8,606 nt of DNA from positions 1 through 8,606 of the forward strand of contig JAGRAY010000070.1 of NCBI GenBank assembly GCA_020434375.1, in the 5' to 3' direction. Below the pieces are notes generated by a model that saw nothing but the letters and a program-made list of their open reading frames with translations, did no database searches and was not told the origin of the DNA. The position numbers and the translations under genes are program-made. Source of the stretch: Bdellovibrionales bacterium. Its GTDB lineage: Bacteria; Bdellovibrionota_G; JALEGL01; JAGRAY01. Each line of letters begins with the position of its first letter. Positions within the stretch are counted from its first letter, which is position 1. Below, one piece after another: positions 1 through 6,736 of this stretch.

Positions 1-2
1 AC

Positions 3-446
3 GAAAGCCTTCCCCTCGGCGTAGCTCGAATCAAACAATTATTTCTTACCTCGAGTCCCCCTTCAATGGAATCTGTCGATAAGCTAAAAAACAAAATTCA
101 ATCACAGCTTGATGCCCATTTCTATAAGTACAAACATATGGGACTAAGTGCGATAGGGACAAGCGGTACGGTTAAGGGTGCATTCAATATTCTCGTGAAC
201 TCACAAAGCGAATCGTCTTTTTACACCGAGGATTTAAAAACGCTCAATTTGCGTATGCTAAAGATGACATCTACGGAACTCATGACAATCAGAGGTATGG
301 AAAAAAAGCGCATCGATTTGATTTTGGGAGGAACTTTGTTTTTACAATACTGGGCAGATTTCTTTAGTATAGAATGTATTTGCTACAGTGATATTGCCTT
401 AAAAGACGGTCTTCTTGATAAAGTCATTTCTGAATTCAAATCTTAG
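3..446 (+). CDS. Ppx/GppA family phosphatase, C-terminal part (5' end outside the window)
   Basis: The open frame enters from the left edge (first full codon at 3) and gives 147 residues, so an ATG at 66 is internal and not the start. Upstream of that ATG the frame reads ESLPLGVARIKQLFL, which matches the ESLPLG-type segment of exopolyphosphatase/guanosine pentaphosphate phosphatases. About 50 residues in comes GTSGTVKGA, equivalent to the second phosphate-binding glycine motif (GASGTVQA in E. coli Ppx). The tail, GMEKKRIDLILGGTLFLQ followed by YSDIALKDGLLDKVI, matches the family's end of the actin-like core (E. coli '...LREGLVYGML'). The N-terminal half with the DIGS-type motif lies outside. 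The gene stops right after the core, so it is the short form (about 300 aa expected) without the C-terminal HD domain. Members hydrolyse polyphosphate or pppGpp in the cytoplasm; which substrate cannot be told here. Its last 11 bp overlap the end of convergent pyrE. Confidence 0.9.
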   Translation, partial: ESLPLGVARIKQLFLTSSPPSMESVDKLKNKIQSQLDAHFYKYKHMGLSAIGTSGTVKGAFNILVNSQSESSFYTEDLKTLNLRMLKMTSTELMTIRGMEKKRIDLILGGTLFLQYWADFFSIECICYSDIALKDGLLDKVISEFKS

Positions 447-1086
447 AAACTTTCCCTTGTATAAAAGCTTTTCCTTTACCGACCGTCTCGTTGATTGGAA
501 TCTTATTTTTACATAACGGGCAATCTGATGAATCCCAGGCTTTAAGATCAAGTTCTAGAAGGGACTTTAATAAAGGCACTCCAAGGTGGCTCGCACTTAC
601 TCCTCCACGATTGCAAATCGCTCCGACAGCCATGGTCTTTGCGCCCAGGTGATCAAGCATTTGGATAACTTTTTTTACTGAACCTCCAGTATTCAAAATA
701 TCTTCCACAACCAATATTTGATGGTTTTTTATGAGATCGGCATAGCCTCGTTTAAGCTCAAAGCCATGTTCTGACTTTTCAGCATAAATCGCCAAAATTT
801 CTTTGTTCTTAAGTTGTGTAAGATGAAAAGCCACCCACTGCGATAAAATAACTCCTCCAATCACAGGTGCAACCACGGCATCAATATTCATATGTTGAAA
901 CATTTGGGCAATTGCGTTTCCGATTTTCGATGTCAACTCCGTATGCGGATAAATGGCATCTTTGTTGACATAGGCTGATCCGTGCTTGCCTGATGTATAA
1001 ACAATATGACTATCTTTAATAATAGCCTGAATATCTTCTAATTTTGCGAGCAAATCTAGCGATTGCATTTCACTGTCCAATTTCAT
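436..1086 (-). CDS. pyrE: Orotate phosphoribosyltransferase
   Basis: Catalyses orotate + PRPP to OMP, the fifth step of pyrimidine synthesis, in the cytoplasm. The 216-aa protein has the OPRT-type segment YTSGKHGSAYVNKD (about 30-43) and the PRPP-binding loop ILVVEDILNTGGS (124-136), plus AEKSEHGFELKRGY (102-115), which replaces the RKE-K type loop of enterobacterial PyrE. The C-terminus carries CPLC (189-192) followed by KIPINETVGKGKAF, seen in a branch of bacterial OPRTs; a metal role for the two Cys is possible but unproven. It is the last gene of a minus-strand operon after pyrF, and the 17-bp overlap with pyrF implies translational coupling. Two starts compete: ATG at 1086 with no visible Shine-Dalgarno, and ATG at 1068 (Met7), which follows the pyrF TGA by one base and has GGA seven bases upstream. 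The second may be the true start. The adjoining pyrF strongly supports the assignment over another PRTase. Confidence 0.93.
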   Translation of the reverse strand: MKLDSEMQSLDLLAKLEDIQAIIKDSHIVYTSGKHGSAYVNKDAIYPHTELTSKIGNAIAQMFQHMNIDAVVAPVIGGVILSQWVAFHLTQLKNKEILAIYAEKSEHGFELKRGYADLIKNHQILVVEDILNTGGSVKKVIQMLDHLGAKTMAVGAICNRGGVSASHLGVPLLKSLLELDLKAWDSSDCPLCKNKIPINETVGKGKAFIQGKVSKI

Positions 1087-1780
1087 CTAGAATTTTTTTT
1101 ACAGCAGCTTTTGGTGAGCCAACATCTTTTGGAGGACTAGTGATGGGTCGTCCAATAACTAACGAAGTTGCTCCAAGTCTAAGTGCTTCGAATGGTGTCA
1201 TGGTTCTCTTTTGATCACCTGGGTCAGCCCACTTTGGACGAATACCAGGGACAATTTTTTCCAAAGCGCTCAAAGCAGGATCTTTCGACAGAATTTCTAG
1301 ATCAGGCGCACCACAAACAATTCCATCTGCACCTGCATCTTTAGCTTGTATCGCAAACTTCAATATCAGATCTTCAATCGAACAATGGAATATTTCATCA
1401 ACAGCATTTTGATTCATCGAAGTCAAAATCGTGACAACAAGTAGTTTGGCGTTTTGTTTTTGATCGGCGGCAGCCTTAATGGCATCAATACCACAAGAGG
1501 CATGCACATTAAACATTGCCACCCCAAGTTTTGCGGCCGCTTTTGATGCTTTTCCAACCGTATTAGGAATATCACAAAATTTTCCGTCTAAAAAAACACG
1601 TCCATTTGCCTGATGAATCGTATCGACCAACAATGGACACCCTAAGGCTGTCATTGCCTCGAGACCCACTTTAAAAAACGAAAGGTATTGCGAGAGCTCT
1701 TGAACCATTTGCCTAATCTCATCGATACTACTTTTATCTAAAGCTACGATCAATCGATCATTCAAATGGTTCACATTCAC
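1070..1780 (-). CDS. pyrF: Orotidine 5'-phosphate decarboxylase
   Basis: Decarboxylates OMP to UMP, the last step of de novo UMP synthesis. The 236-aa TIM-barrel protein shows the family landmarks in order: IVALD (11-15, Asp15), FFKVG (35-39, Lys37), the catalytic segment LDGKFCDIPNTV (64-75, with Asp65, Lys67 and Asp70 forming the D-K-D array), VTILTSM (116-122), GADGIVCGAPDL (150-161), VPGIRP (177-182, phosphate-binding region) and LVIGRPI (207-213). The common DLKFHDIPNT reads DGKFCDIPNT here, but all catalytic charges are kept, so the enzyme should be active. The start is GTG at 1780, with a TAGG Shine-Dalgarno-like element five bases upstream that overlaps the stop of the OPT gene (gap 6 bp). 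A second GTG two codons downstream is possible. It sits between the transporter and pyrE in one operon. Confidence 0.96.
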   Translation of the reverse strand: MNVNHLNDRLIVALDKSSIDEIRQMVQELSQYLSFFKVGLEAMTALGCPLLVDTIHQANGRVFLDGKFCDIPNTVGKASKAAAKLGVAMFNVHASCGIDAIKAAADQKQNAKLLVVTILTSMNQNAVDEIFHCSIEDLILKFAIQAKDAGADGIVCGAPDLEILSKDPALSALEKIVPGIRPKWADPGDQKRTMTPFEALRLGATSLVIGRPITSPPKDVGSPKAAVKKILDEIGQ

Positions 1781-1786
1781 TTTAAC

Positions 1787-3673
1787 CTACTTTGACTTCG
1801 TACTTGAATATAGCCAAGCCGCAAAACCACCTAGCGCTGCCATCGAGACAAACGATAAGATCTGTTCACTCACGACCTCACCATAATGATGCGACGTAAA
1901 GTTAAAGTATGCCAGAGTGGCAATAATCACTCCAATAAGAGACTCACCAGCGATCACACCAGATGCGACGAGAATGCCATTTTCAACCTTGTTTGCGCGT
2001 CGTTTAGCTATGAAATGAACGAGGCCTCCTATCAAGATGGGCACGGATAAACCAAGCGGTAAATAAATACCCACAGCAACCGGCATGACGTGCAAGCTAA
2101 ACTGACTACCAAAACCCTTGATGATTTTATCCGCAATGAGAATTAGAATACCAATGGCTGCACCTGCCATAATCCAGTTCCATGGAAGTGCATCGCCGCC
2201 AAAAAATCCTTGAGCTAATGAGGCAAAAAGCTTTGCTTGAGGCGCCGGAAATTCTTTTCCGCCAATTCCACCCGTTCCGTTGTTAATAGAGCCTTCATGC
2301 ATGGCAACCAAAACGGGAGCCATGATTAACGATGCTACGGCTACTCCTAAAATTTCCATCCACTGTTGGTTTCTTGGGCTCGCGCCTACCAAATGACCCG
2401 TTTTAAGATCGTTACAAACGTCTCCTGAGGTACAACACACACAACACACTACGCCCGCAACACCCAGAACAGCAATAATACCTTCAGTGCCTTCATAACC
2501 AAATAAATACAAGAGAATACCTGTTAAGAGAACAGCCGTGATCGTCATACCGGATACAGGGCTATTGGAGCTACCAACAAGACCCACGATGTAACTCGCA
2601 ACGGCCGTCAGAAAAAATGCGACGACAATCATAATTAAGGTTGTAAAGATTGTGATCGATACGTGCCCGAGCAGGTGATAATAGATCATACCGATGGCTA
2701 ACACCGTCAGGGTTGAAAAAACCAATATGGCCTTAGAACTCATATCTCTCTCTGTATAAGGCTTTTCTTCTGCGGTTTCTTTAGACCTAAAAATAGCTGC
2801 CATTTCGCGAACGGCCTCGACTAAGCTTTTCCGAACCCGTACAATTGAGATAAGTCCGCCAACAATCATCGCGCCTACACCCAAATACCGCACTTTTGAT
2901 CCAGCAATCTGCCAAGCGGCATCGATGGCCGGACCTACAGAAGGATCAACCGGAACCAATGGTATAGCTATAAGCCAACCGATGCATCCCCCAAGAAAAA
3001 TTTGAATGGCTACGTCCAATTCGACAATATAACCAACGGCAACCAACGCGGGCGAAATATCCATGCCCATCACGAAAATACGAGACCCTATATAGCGAGC
3101 ATACTCAACCGTTGAGGAAAAAAGCCCTAGAAAGGAACCCAAAAACTTAAAAGATGCGCCAAAAATCGTTGATTTAAAGATCAGACCCGCTTTGTGAGAC
3201 GCTTCTTCAGTTGTACCACCCTCACCTGCTCTTAAAACCTCAGCACACGCAATACCTTCGGGAAATTTAAGCTCTGGGCTTCCTACCACGAAAACTTTTC
3301 GCATGGGTATCATAAAAAGAACTCCAAGCGTTCCACCGGTCAGTGCCACAAGAGTCGTAGTCCAAAAATCAAATGTGGTCCATATTCCAACAATTACAAG
3401 AGCAGGCATGGTAAAAATGATACCGGCAGCTAAAGATTCGCCCGAGGATGCGGTCGTTTGAACCATATTGGCTTCCAAAATCGCACTCTTTTTTCTCAAA
3501 ATACCTTTAAAAATTCCCATTGCCACGACTGCTGCCGGTATTGAAGCAGCAACGGTCATGCCCACTTTCAATCCAAGGTAAATATTGGCTGCGGCCATAA
3601 CTACCGATAGAATTACGCCTAAAGCAATAGTCTGAAATGTGATTTCAGTAGAAGTTGAATTCGGTGTCGTCAT
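1787..3673 (-). CDS. OPT-family oligopeptide transporter
   Basis: Polytopic inner-membrane protein of 628 aa with about 14-16 hydrophobic segments, of the prokaryotic OPT (oligopeptide/YSL) family. Typical signatures are the N-terminal NIYLGLKVGMT (30-40), ILEANMVQTTASSGES (65-80), SPELKFPEGIACAEVL (132-147), GSSNSPVSGMT (367-377) and NDLKTGHLVGASPRNQQ (421-437). Family members import oligopeptides or metal-chelate complexes, probably by proton symport; the substrate cannot be read from the sequence. I chose ATG at 3673: it has AAAGG 11 bases upstream and gives a normal N-terminus. An open frame back to a TTG at 3748 would add 25 residues but would overlap the divergent malic enzyme start. 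It heads the operon with pyrF and pyrE. An unusual cluster of five Cys in 11 residues (CCVCCTSGDVC, 410-420) precedes the conserved NDLKTG loop. Confidence 0.93.
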   Translation of the reverse strand: MTTPNSTSTEITFQTIALGVILSVVMAAANIYLGLKVGMTVAASIPAAVVAMGIFKGILRKKSAILEANMVQTTASSGESLAAGIIFTMPALVIVGIWTTFDFWTTTLVALTGGTLGVLFMIPMRKVFVVGSPELKFPEGIACAEVLRAGEGGTTEEASHKAGLIFKSTIFGASFKFLGSFLGLFSSTVEYARYIGSRIFVMGMDISPALVAVGYIVELDVAIQIFLGGCIGWLIAIPLVPVDPSVGPAIDAAWQIAGSKVRYLGVGAMIVGGLISIVRVRKSLVEAVREMAAIFRSKETAEEKPYTERDMSSKAILVFSTLTVLAIGMIYYHLLGHVSITIFTTLIMIVVAFFLTAVASYIVGLVGSSNSPVSGMTITAVLLTGILLYLFGYEGTEGIIAVLGVAGVVCCVCCTSGDVCNDLKTGHLVGASPRNQQWMEILGVAVASLIMAPVLVAMHEGSINNGTGGIGGKEFPAPQAKLFASLAQGFFGGDALPWNWIMAGAAIGILILIADKIIKGFGSQFSLHVMPVAVGIYLPLGLSVPILIGGLVHFIAKRRANKVENGILVASGVIAGESLIGVIIATLAYFNFTSHHYGEVVSEQILSFVSMAALGGFAAWLYSSTKSK

Positions 3674-3736
3674 CGAGTTTAATACCTTTCTGCAATAAGA
3701 TTTGCTATATTCCCCTGTCGTCGGGTTAAACTTACT
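3674..3736. promoter_or_regulatory. Divergent promoter region, OPT transporter / malic enzyme
   Basis: This 63-bp spacer separates two divergent start codons and must hold, or lie next to, both promoters. On the plus strand TGCTATATT at 3703-3711 is a good extended -10 (TGn plus TATATT), about 25 bases before the malic enzyme ATG; no good -35 is visible at the right distance, as is common for extended -10 promoters. Neither strand shows a second convincing promoter for the OPT operon; the same A/T block read on the minus strand gives TATAGC, a weak -10. The malic enzyme lacks a clear Shine-Dalgarno (GGGTTAAACTTACT precedes the ATG). Confidence 0.45.
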
Positions 3737-5419
3737 ATGCAATATCAACTAATCAAAAAAAATCAATCTGAACATGAAGTTAATACCGATCTGAAAGGTA
3801 TAGATTTGCTCAGTCGACCTTTATTGAATAAAGGCTCTGCATTTACCAGTGAAGAGCGAGAAGTTTTTGGTCTTCTGGGCCTTTTACCGAGTCATATCAG
3901 TACGATCGAAGAACAATCGAAAAGGATGTATGACGAAATTATTCGCAAAGATCGCCCTTTGGATCAATTTATTGCGCTCAATGCCCTGCAAAATCGTAAT
4001 GAAATTTTGTTTTATAAAATTCTTTATGACCATTTGGTTGAATTTATGCCTATTGTTTACACACCAACCGTGGGTTTGGCTTGCCAGGAGTTCAGCCGAA
4101 TTTTTCGGAAAGTTAGAGGTTTGTGGATCACGCCAGAACACCGAGGTTCTATTTCAAAAGTTCTAAAAAATTACCCCTTTCAAGATATTAGACTTATCGT
4201 CGCAACGGATAATGAACGCATTTTAGGTTTGGGCGACCTGGGTGCTGGAGGCATTGGCATTCCTATTGGAAAGCTCTCACTATATACTGTAGCTGCTGGT
4301 ATACACCCCTGCCATACCCTTCCTCTAAGTCTTGATGTTGGTACAGACAACGAAGAGCTACTCTCCAATCCTCTTTATCTAGGGTGGCGCCACCCAAGGC
4401 TCAGAGGCCAAGACTACTACGCCTTTATGGATGAATTTGTGGAATCCGTCGAAAAATGCTTCCCAAAAGCGATTCTCCAATGGGAAGATTTTAAAAAGCA
4501 AAATGCGTTTACAGTCTTGCAACGTTACCAATCTCGCCTAGCCTCGTTTAATGATGATATCCAAGGAACTGCTGCAGTTGCCTTAGCGGGTATTTTATCA
4601 GGGTGTCGTATCACTGGTACACCGTTCAAAGATCAAAGAGTCCTCATGGTTGGAGCAGGTGCTGCTGGCACAGGTATTTCTCATCTTTTAAAACAAAAAT
4701 GGAAGACCGATGGGCTGAAAGAAAATGAACTCTTTGGCAACATTTTACTCAAAGACACTCAAGGTATACTTAGTACACATTCTAAAGACTTAGATGACAA
4801 TAAAAAAGAATTTGCCTGGCCCGAGAGTCTTCTAAAAAAATATGATTTATCACCTGATGCCTCACTCCTGGAGGCCATTGAAAAGTTCAAACCAACCTGC
4901 CTTATTGGTACTTCAGGTCAGGTGGGCGCGTTTACCAAAAATAGCATTCTCGAAATAGCAAAACATACCAAGCAACCTATGATTTTTCCTTTATCGAATC
5001 CTACGAGCCATTCAGAGGCAACCCCGAAAGATCTCATGGAATGGACTCAAGGACGCGCTATTGTCGCAACGGGCAGTCCTTTTGATGAATTTATCTACAA
5101 TGGATCGACGATTAGAATCAGCCAAGGAAACAATGTGTATATTTATCCGGGCGTTGGTCTTGGAGCTCTCATTCTTGAGGCAACGCGAATTGACGATGCC
5201 TATTTTGCAACAGCAGCAACAACTTTAGCAAGTCTAGTTTCCAAAGAAGATTTAGAAGCCATGCAGCTTTATCCGGATCTTTCAAAACTTAGAGAAATAA
5301 GCGTCAAAATCGCTCACGACATCGCCGTTGACCAGGGTATGTCTCCTCTAGAAAGCCAAAGACGCCTTGACAATTTTGTTTGGACTCCGAAGTATCCAAG
5401 ATATATCCCTCAAAATTAG
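3737..5419 (+). CDS. maeA: NAD-type malic enzyme (SfcA/MaeA-like)
   Basis: Oxidative decarboxylation of malate to pyruvate and CO2 with reduction of NAD(P), linking the TCA cycle to pyruvate. The 560-aa length fits the large malic enzyme family (E. coli SfcA is 565) and similarity runs end to end: FPLLNKGSAF-like PLLNKGSAFT (28-37), LLGLLP (46-51), YTPTVG with the catalytic Tyr108, LGLGDLGAGGIGIPIGKL (163-180) with the catalytic Lys179, DVGTDNEELL (200-209), metal ligands in WEDF (Glu250, Asp251) and FNDDIQGTAA (Asp273/Asp274), Rossmann glycines GAGAAGTG (306-313), GTSGQVGAF (391-399), PLSNPTS (418-424) and YPGVGLGAL (470-478). An Asp at the end of the second beta strand (LLKD, 340) suggests NAD rather than NADP, by inference. 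The ATG at 3737 gives the family's usual short N-terminal tail. It is a single-gene unit, divergent from the OPT operon. Confidence 0.97.
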   Translation: MQYQLIKKNQSEHEVNTDLKGIDLLSRPLLNKGSAFTSEEREVFGLLGLLPSHISTIEEQSKRMYDEIIRKDRPLDQFIALNALQNRNEILFYKILYDHLVEFMPIVYTPTVGLACQEFSRIFRKVRGLWITPEHRGSISKVLKNYPFQDIRLIVATDNERILGLGDLGAGGIGIPIGKLSLYTVAAGIHPCHTLPLSLDVGTDNEELLSNPLYLGWRHPRLRGQDYYAFMDEFVESVEKCFPKAILQWEDFKKQNAFTVLQRYQSRLASFNDDIQGTAAVALAGILSGCRITGTPFKDQRVLMVGAGAAGTGISHLLKQKWKTDGLKENELFGNILLKDTQGILSTHSKDLDDNKKEFAWPESLLKKYDLSPDASLLEAIEKFKPTCLIGTSGQVGAFTKNSILEIAKHTKQPMIFPLSNPTSHSEATPKDLMEWTQGRAIVATGSPFDEFIYNGSTIRISQGNNVYIYPGVGLGALILEATRIDDAYFATAATTLASLVSKEDLEAMQLYPDLSKLREISVKIAHDIAVDQGMSPLESQRRLDNFVWTPKYPRYIPQN

Positions 5420-5686
5420 TAAAACTTATCTAGCCTCTCTTGGCGAAGTAGCACTTAAAAGATTGCTGCTCCGAGATATTGTCGGAAAATTTTTCCACGG
5501 CGACACCCTTCTTCGGACACGTTTGCTCTTCCGATCGCAGATTCCCAATACTTTATGAACCCTAATAACAACCCCATGCGCGCCTGGCCTTTTGGATCAG
5601 ATGCGTGGGTTCAAGATGGCAACATCTATGACATACCATCAGCCGGGTACCATCCCTAGGCATATCATAGCTTAGTAAACTTAAAC
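5420..5686. other. Convergent intergenic gap with a 34-codon ORF, otherwise unassigned
   Basis: No convincing gene lies between the malic enzyme stop and the end of the minus-strand hypothetical gene. An ATG at 5555 opens 34 codons to a TAG at 5657-5659 (starts MNPNNNPMRAWPFGSD, ends SAGYHP), Asn/Pro/aromatic-rich and with no Shine-Dalgarno. The same frame is open upstream without a start back to 5459, so a decayed gene end is as likely as a small protein. I recognise neither. No strong terminator is visible. Confidence 0.4.
5470..5494 (+). terminator. Weak terminator-like hairpin after the malic enzyme
   Basis: TCCGA (5470-5474) pairs with TCGGA (5482-5486) around a 7-base loop and is followed by AAATTTTT. 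The stem is only 5 bp, so this is a weak candidate for the malic enzyme transcript, 50 bases past its stop. The T run is separated from the stem by three A residues, which weakens it further. Confidence 0.2.
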
Positions 5687-6412
5687 CTAAACTAATTCAA
5701 ATAGCGTAAAGTTTCGCGCGATTTCTCTTAGTTCTTTTGTTTCTGACTCTGGAATTCCTGAAAGAGATGAAAGTTCTTGAATCGAAGACTTTCTGAGCAT
5801 TGAAATCGACGGTATGCCGATGGCAAAAAGTTTTTCAATATTTTTTTCGTCTACTTTTTTTGATTTTTGAAGTGTTTGATAAAAAGCTACAACATTTAAA
5901 ACTGCCGTAGAATGTCCTCTCATAGTTAGATCAAAGGCTTTTTCCACCGCTTGATAAACTTTCTTCAGACCCTGATAATCTTCATCACTTAAATTTTTAG
6001 TATTTTTGTCGTTAATAGACTTGAGAAGTTTTTCCAATTGAACCATGGATTCCCAGTGGCTAAGCAATCCTATTTTTTTTGTTTGCAAAGACATGGGTTT
6101 AATCACGTAGTAAATAACCTTGCATAATTCTCTCGAGGTAATGCCTCTTTCGATTGCTTTAACATACCTTGTGATGGGTCGAAGATGCGTACGGCTTACT
6201 TCTAAAAAAGTTTTCTGAGCCGCATCAAGATTCACACTTGTTTTTTTTGTGGCTTGACGTTTTCTTTTTGAGGTTCGCTTCGTTGACATTTTAATCGCAT
6301 CGAACGCAACATCTAGCTCAGATAGAAAGTCGTCGTTTAATAAATTTTCGTCAAGAATAGCTGGGGTGATCTTAATTTGGTTTTGCTGGCCTACTGCGGG
6401 TCGTGCTTTCAT
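5687..6412 (-). CDS. Hypothetical protein with basic segment and C-terminal helix-hairpin-helix
   Basis: I do not recognise this 241-aa protein. It has no signal peptide or membrane segment and should be cytoplasmic. An acidic N-terminal stretch (20-38) is followed by a very basic segment, STKRTSKRKRQATKKTS (43-59). A helical region (about 62-135, with LEVSRTHLRPITRYVKAIERG) comes next; its shape is reminiscent of four-helix Hpt-like bundles, but no phosphoacceptor His motif is evident. A second helical stretch (143-184) leads to a C-terminal block, NIEKLFAIGIPSISMLRKSS and IQELSSLSGIPESETKELREIA (191-232), with the spacing of tandem helix-hairpin-helix units, which suggests nucleic-acid or protein binding. 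The ATG at 6412 has a strong Shine-Dalgarno, AAGGAG, seven bases upstream, so the gene is very likely translated. It has its own promoter with operator-like repeats, and autoregulation is conceivable. Confidence 0.8.
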   Translation of the reverse strand: MKARPAVGQQNQIKITPAILDENLLNDDFLSELDVAFDAIKMSTKRTSKRKRQATKKTSVNLDAAQKTFLEVSRTHLRPITRYVKAIERGITSRELCKVIYYVIKPMSLQTKKIGLLSHWESMVQLEKLLKSINDKNTKNLSDEDYQGLKKVYQAVEKAFDLTMRGHSTAVLNVVAFYQTLQKSKKVDEKNIEKLFAIGIPSISMLRKSSIQELSSLSGIPESETKELREIARNFTLFELV

Positions 6413-6462
6413 TAATATTCTCCTTGTCGTTTCTGTTTTCGGTTACACGTCATGACAACCAC

Positions 6463-6502
6463 GGCATATAAATGTAATGTATGGCACATATATGTCAAAC
6501 AT
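6463..6502. repeat. Two tandem 20-bp operator-like repeats over a promoter
   Basis: Units 6463-6482 (begins GGCATATAAATGT) and 6483-6502 (begins GGCACATATATGT) match at 14 of 20 positions. The second contains a perfect 10-bp palindrome, ACATATATGT (6486-6495); the first has an imperfect version. A 20-bp period puts both sites on nearly the same DNA face, and they lie exactly over the -10 and -35 boxes of the minus-strand promoter. That is the layout of a dimeric repressor site pair. The regulator is unknown. Confidence 0.5.
6471..6498 (-). promoter_or_regulatory. Sigma-70-type promoter for the 241-aa hypothetical gene
   Basis: On the minus strand a perfect TTGACA (6498-6493) is followed, after 16 bases, by TACATT (6476-6471), a 4/6 match to TATAAT. 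Transcription would start near 6464 and give a leader of about 50 bases ending in the AAGGAG ribosome site. The two 20-bp repeats at 6463-6502 cover both boxes. Confidence 0.55.
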
Positions 6503-6533
6503 TCCGAGTATTTTCAGCGGCTTCGCCTTAGGG

Positions 6534-6618
6534 AGGTTGAGGTTAGGGGATCGGGGCCATGTGCCGATTGTTCTTACAATCGGTGACGTGGCCCCGAAAG
6601 CCCCGACCTCGTTTACCT
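6534..6618. repeat. 85-nt nested imperfect inverted repeat (long hairpin)
   Basis: Stems from inside out: CCGATTGT/ACAATCGG (6564-6571 with 6576-6583) around a TCTT loop; three more pairs including a G-T; CGGGGCCA/TGGCCCCG (6552-6559 with 6589-6596); GGGG/CCCC (6546-6549 with 6601-6604); GAGGT/ACCTC (6539-6543 with 6606-6610); AGGT/ACCT (6534-6537 with 6615-6618). This adds to about 32 pairs broken only by small internal loops. It is symmetric, so it can form in RNA from either strand or as a DNA cruciform. T-rich sequence (6624-6637) follows it on the plus strand, but the structure is far larger than a normal terminator. Confidence 0.8.
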
Positions 6619-6669
6619 GATCGATTTTCTTCTGTTTGCATGTAAGAAGGCATGGGGACATTACGTCGT

Positions 6670-6692
6670 GGGTGAAGGTTTGGCCTTTACCC
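6670..6692. repeat. 9-bp hairpin with alternative pairings
   Basis: GGGTGAAGG (6670-6678) pairs with CCTTTACCC (6684-6692), one pair being G-T, around a TTTGG loop. A competing stem uses GTTTGG (6678-6683) with CCAAAC (6691-6696), and CAAAC (6692-6696) can instead pair with GTTTG (6702-6706). Confidence 0.6.
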
Positions 6693-6736
6693 AAACTGAG
6701 TGTTTGATGAAACTTGTTTCAGCTAACCCTGTGTAA

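Noticed and set aside
3849..4368. Additional frames of 62-105 codons inside the malic enzyme
   Set aside because: They overlap highly conserved malic enzyme sequence including catalytic motifs and have no domain of their own.
6534..6618. Integron attC site or retron msr-msd RNA
   Set aside because: The hairpin ends lack the paired RYYYAAC and GTTRRRY boxes of attC and no integrase is nearby; no reverse transcriptase is present for a retron.
6649..6661. GGGGACA motif like those near REP-associated transposase repeats
   Set aside because: A single copy without its inverted partner and without a transposase gene.
6443..6694. 83-codon minus-strand reading frame starting MGKGQTFTHDV
   Set aside because: It reads straight through the long hairpin and over the tandem operator and promoter of the next gene; no ribosome site and no recognisable domain. 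Best explained as a by-product of the GC-rich palindrome.
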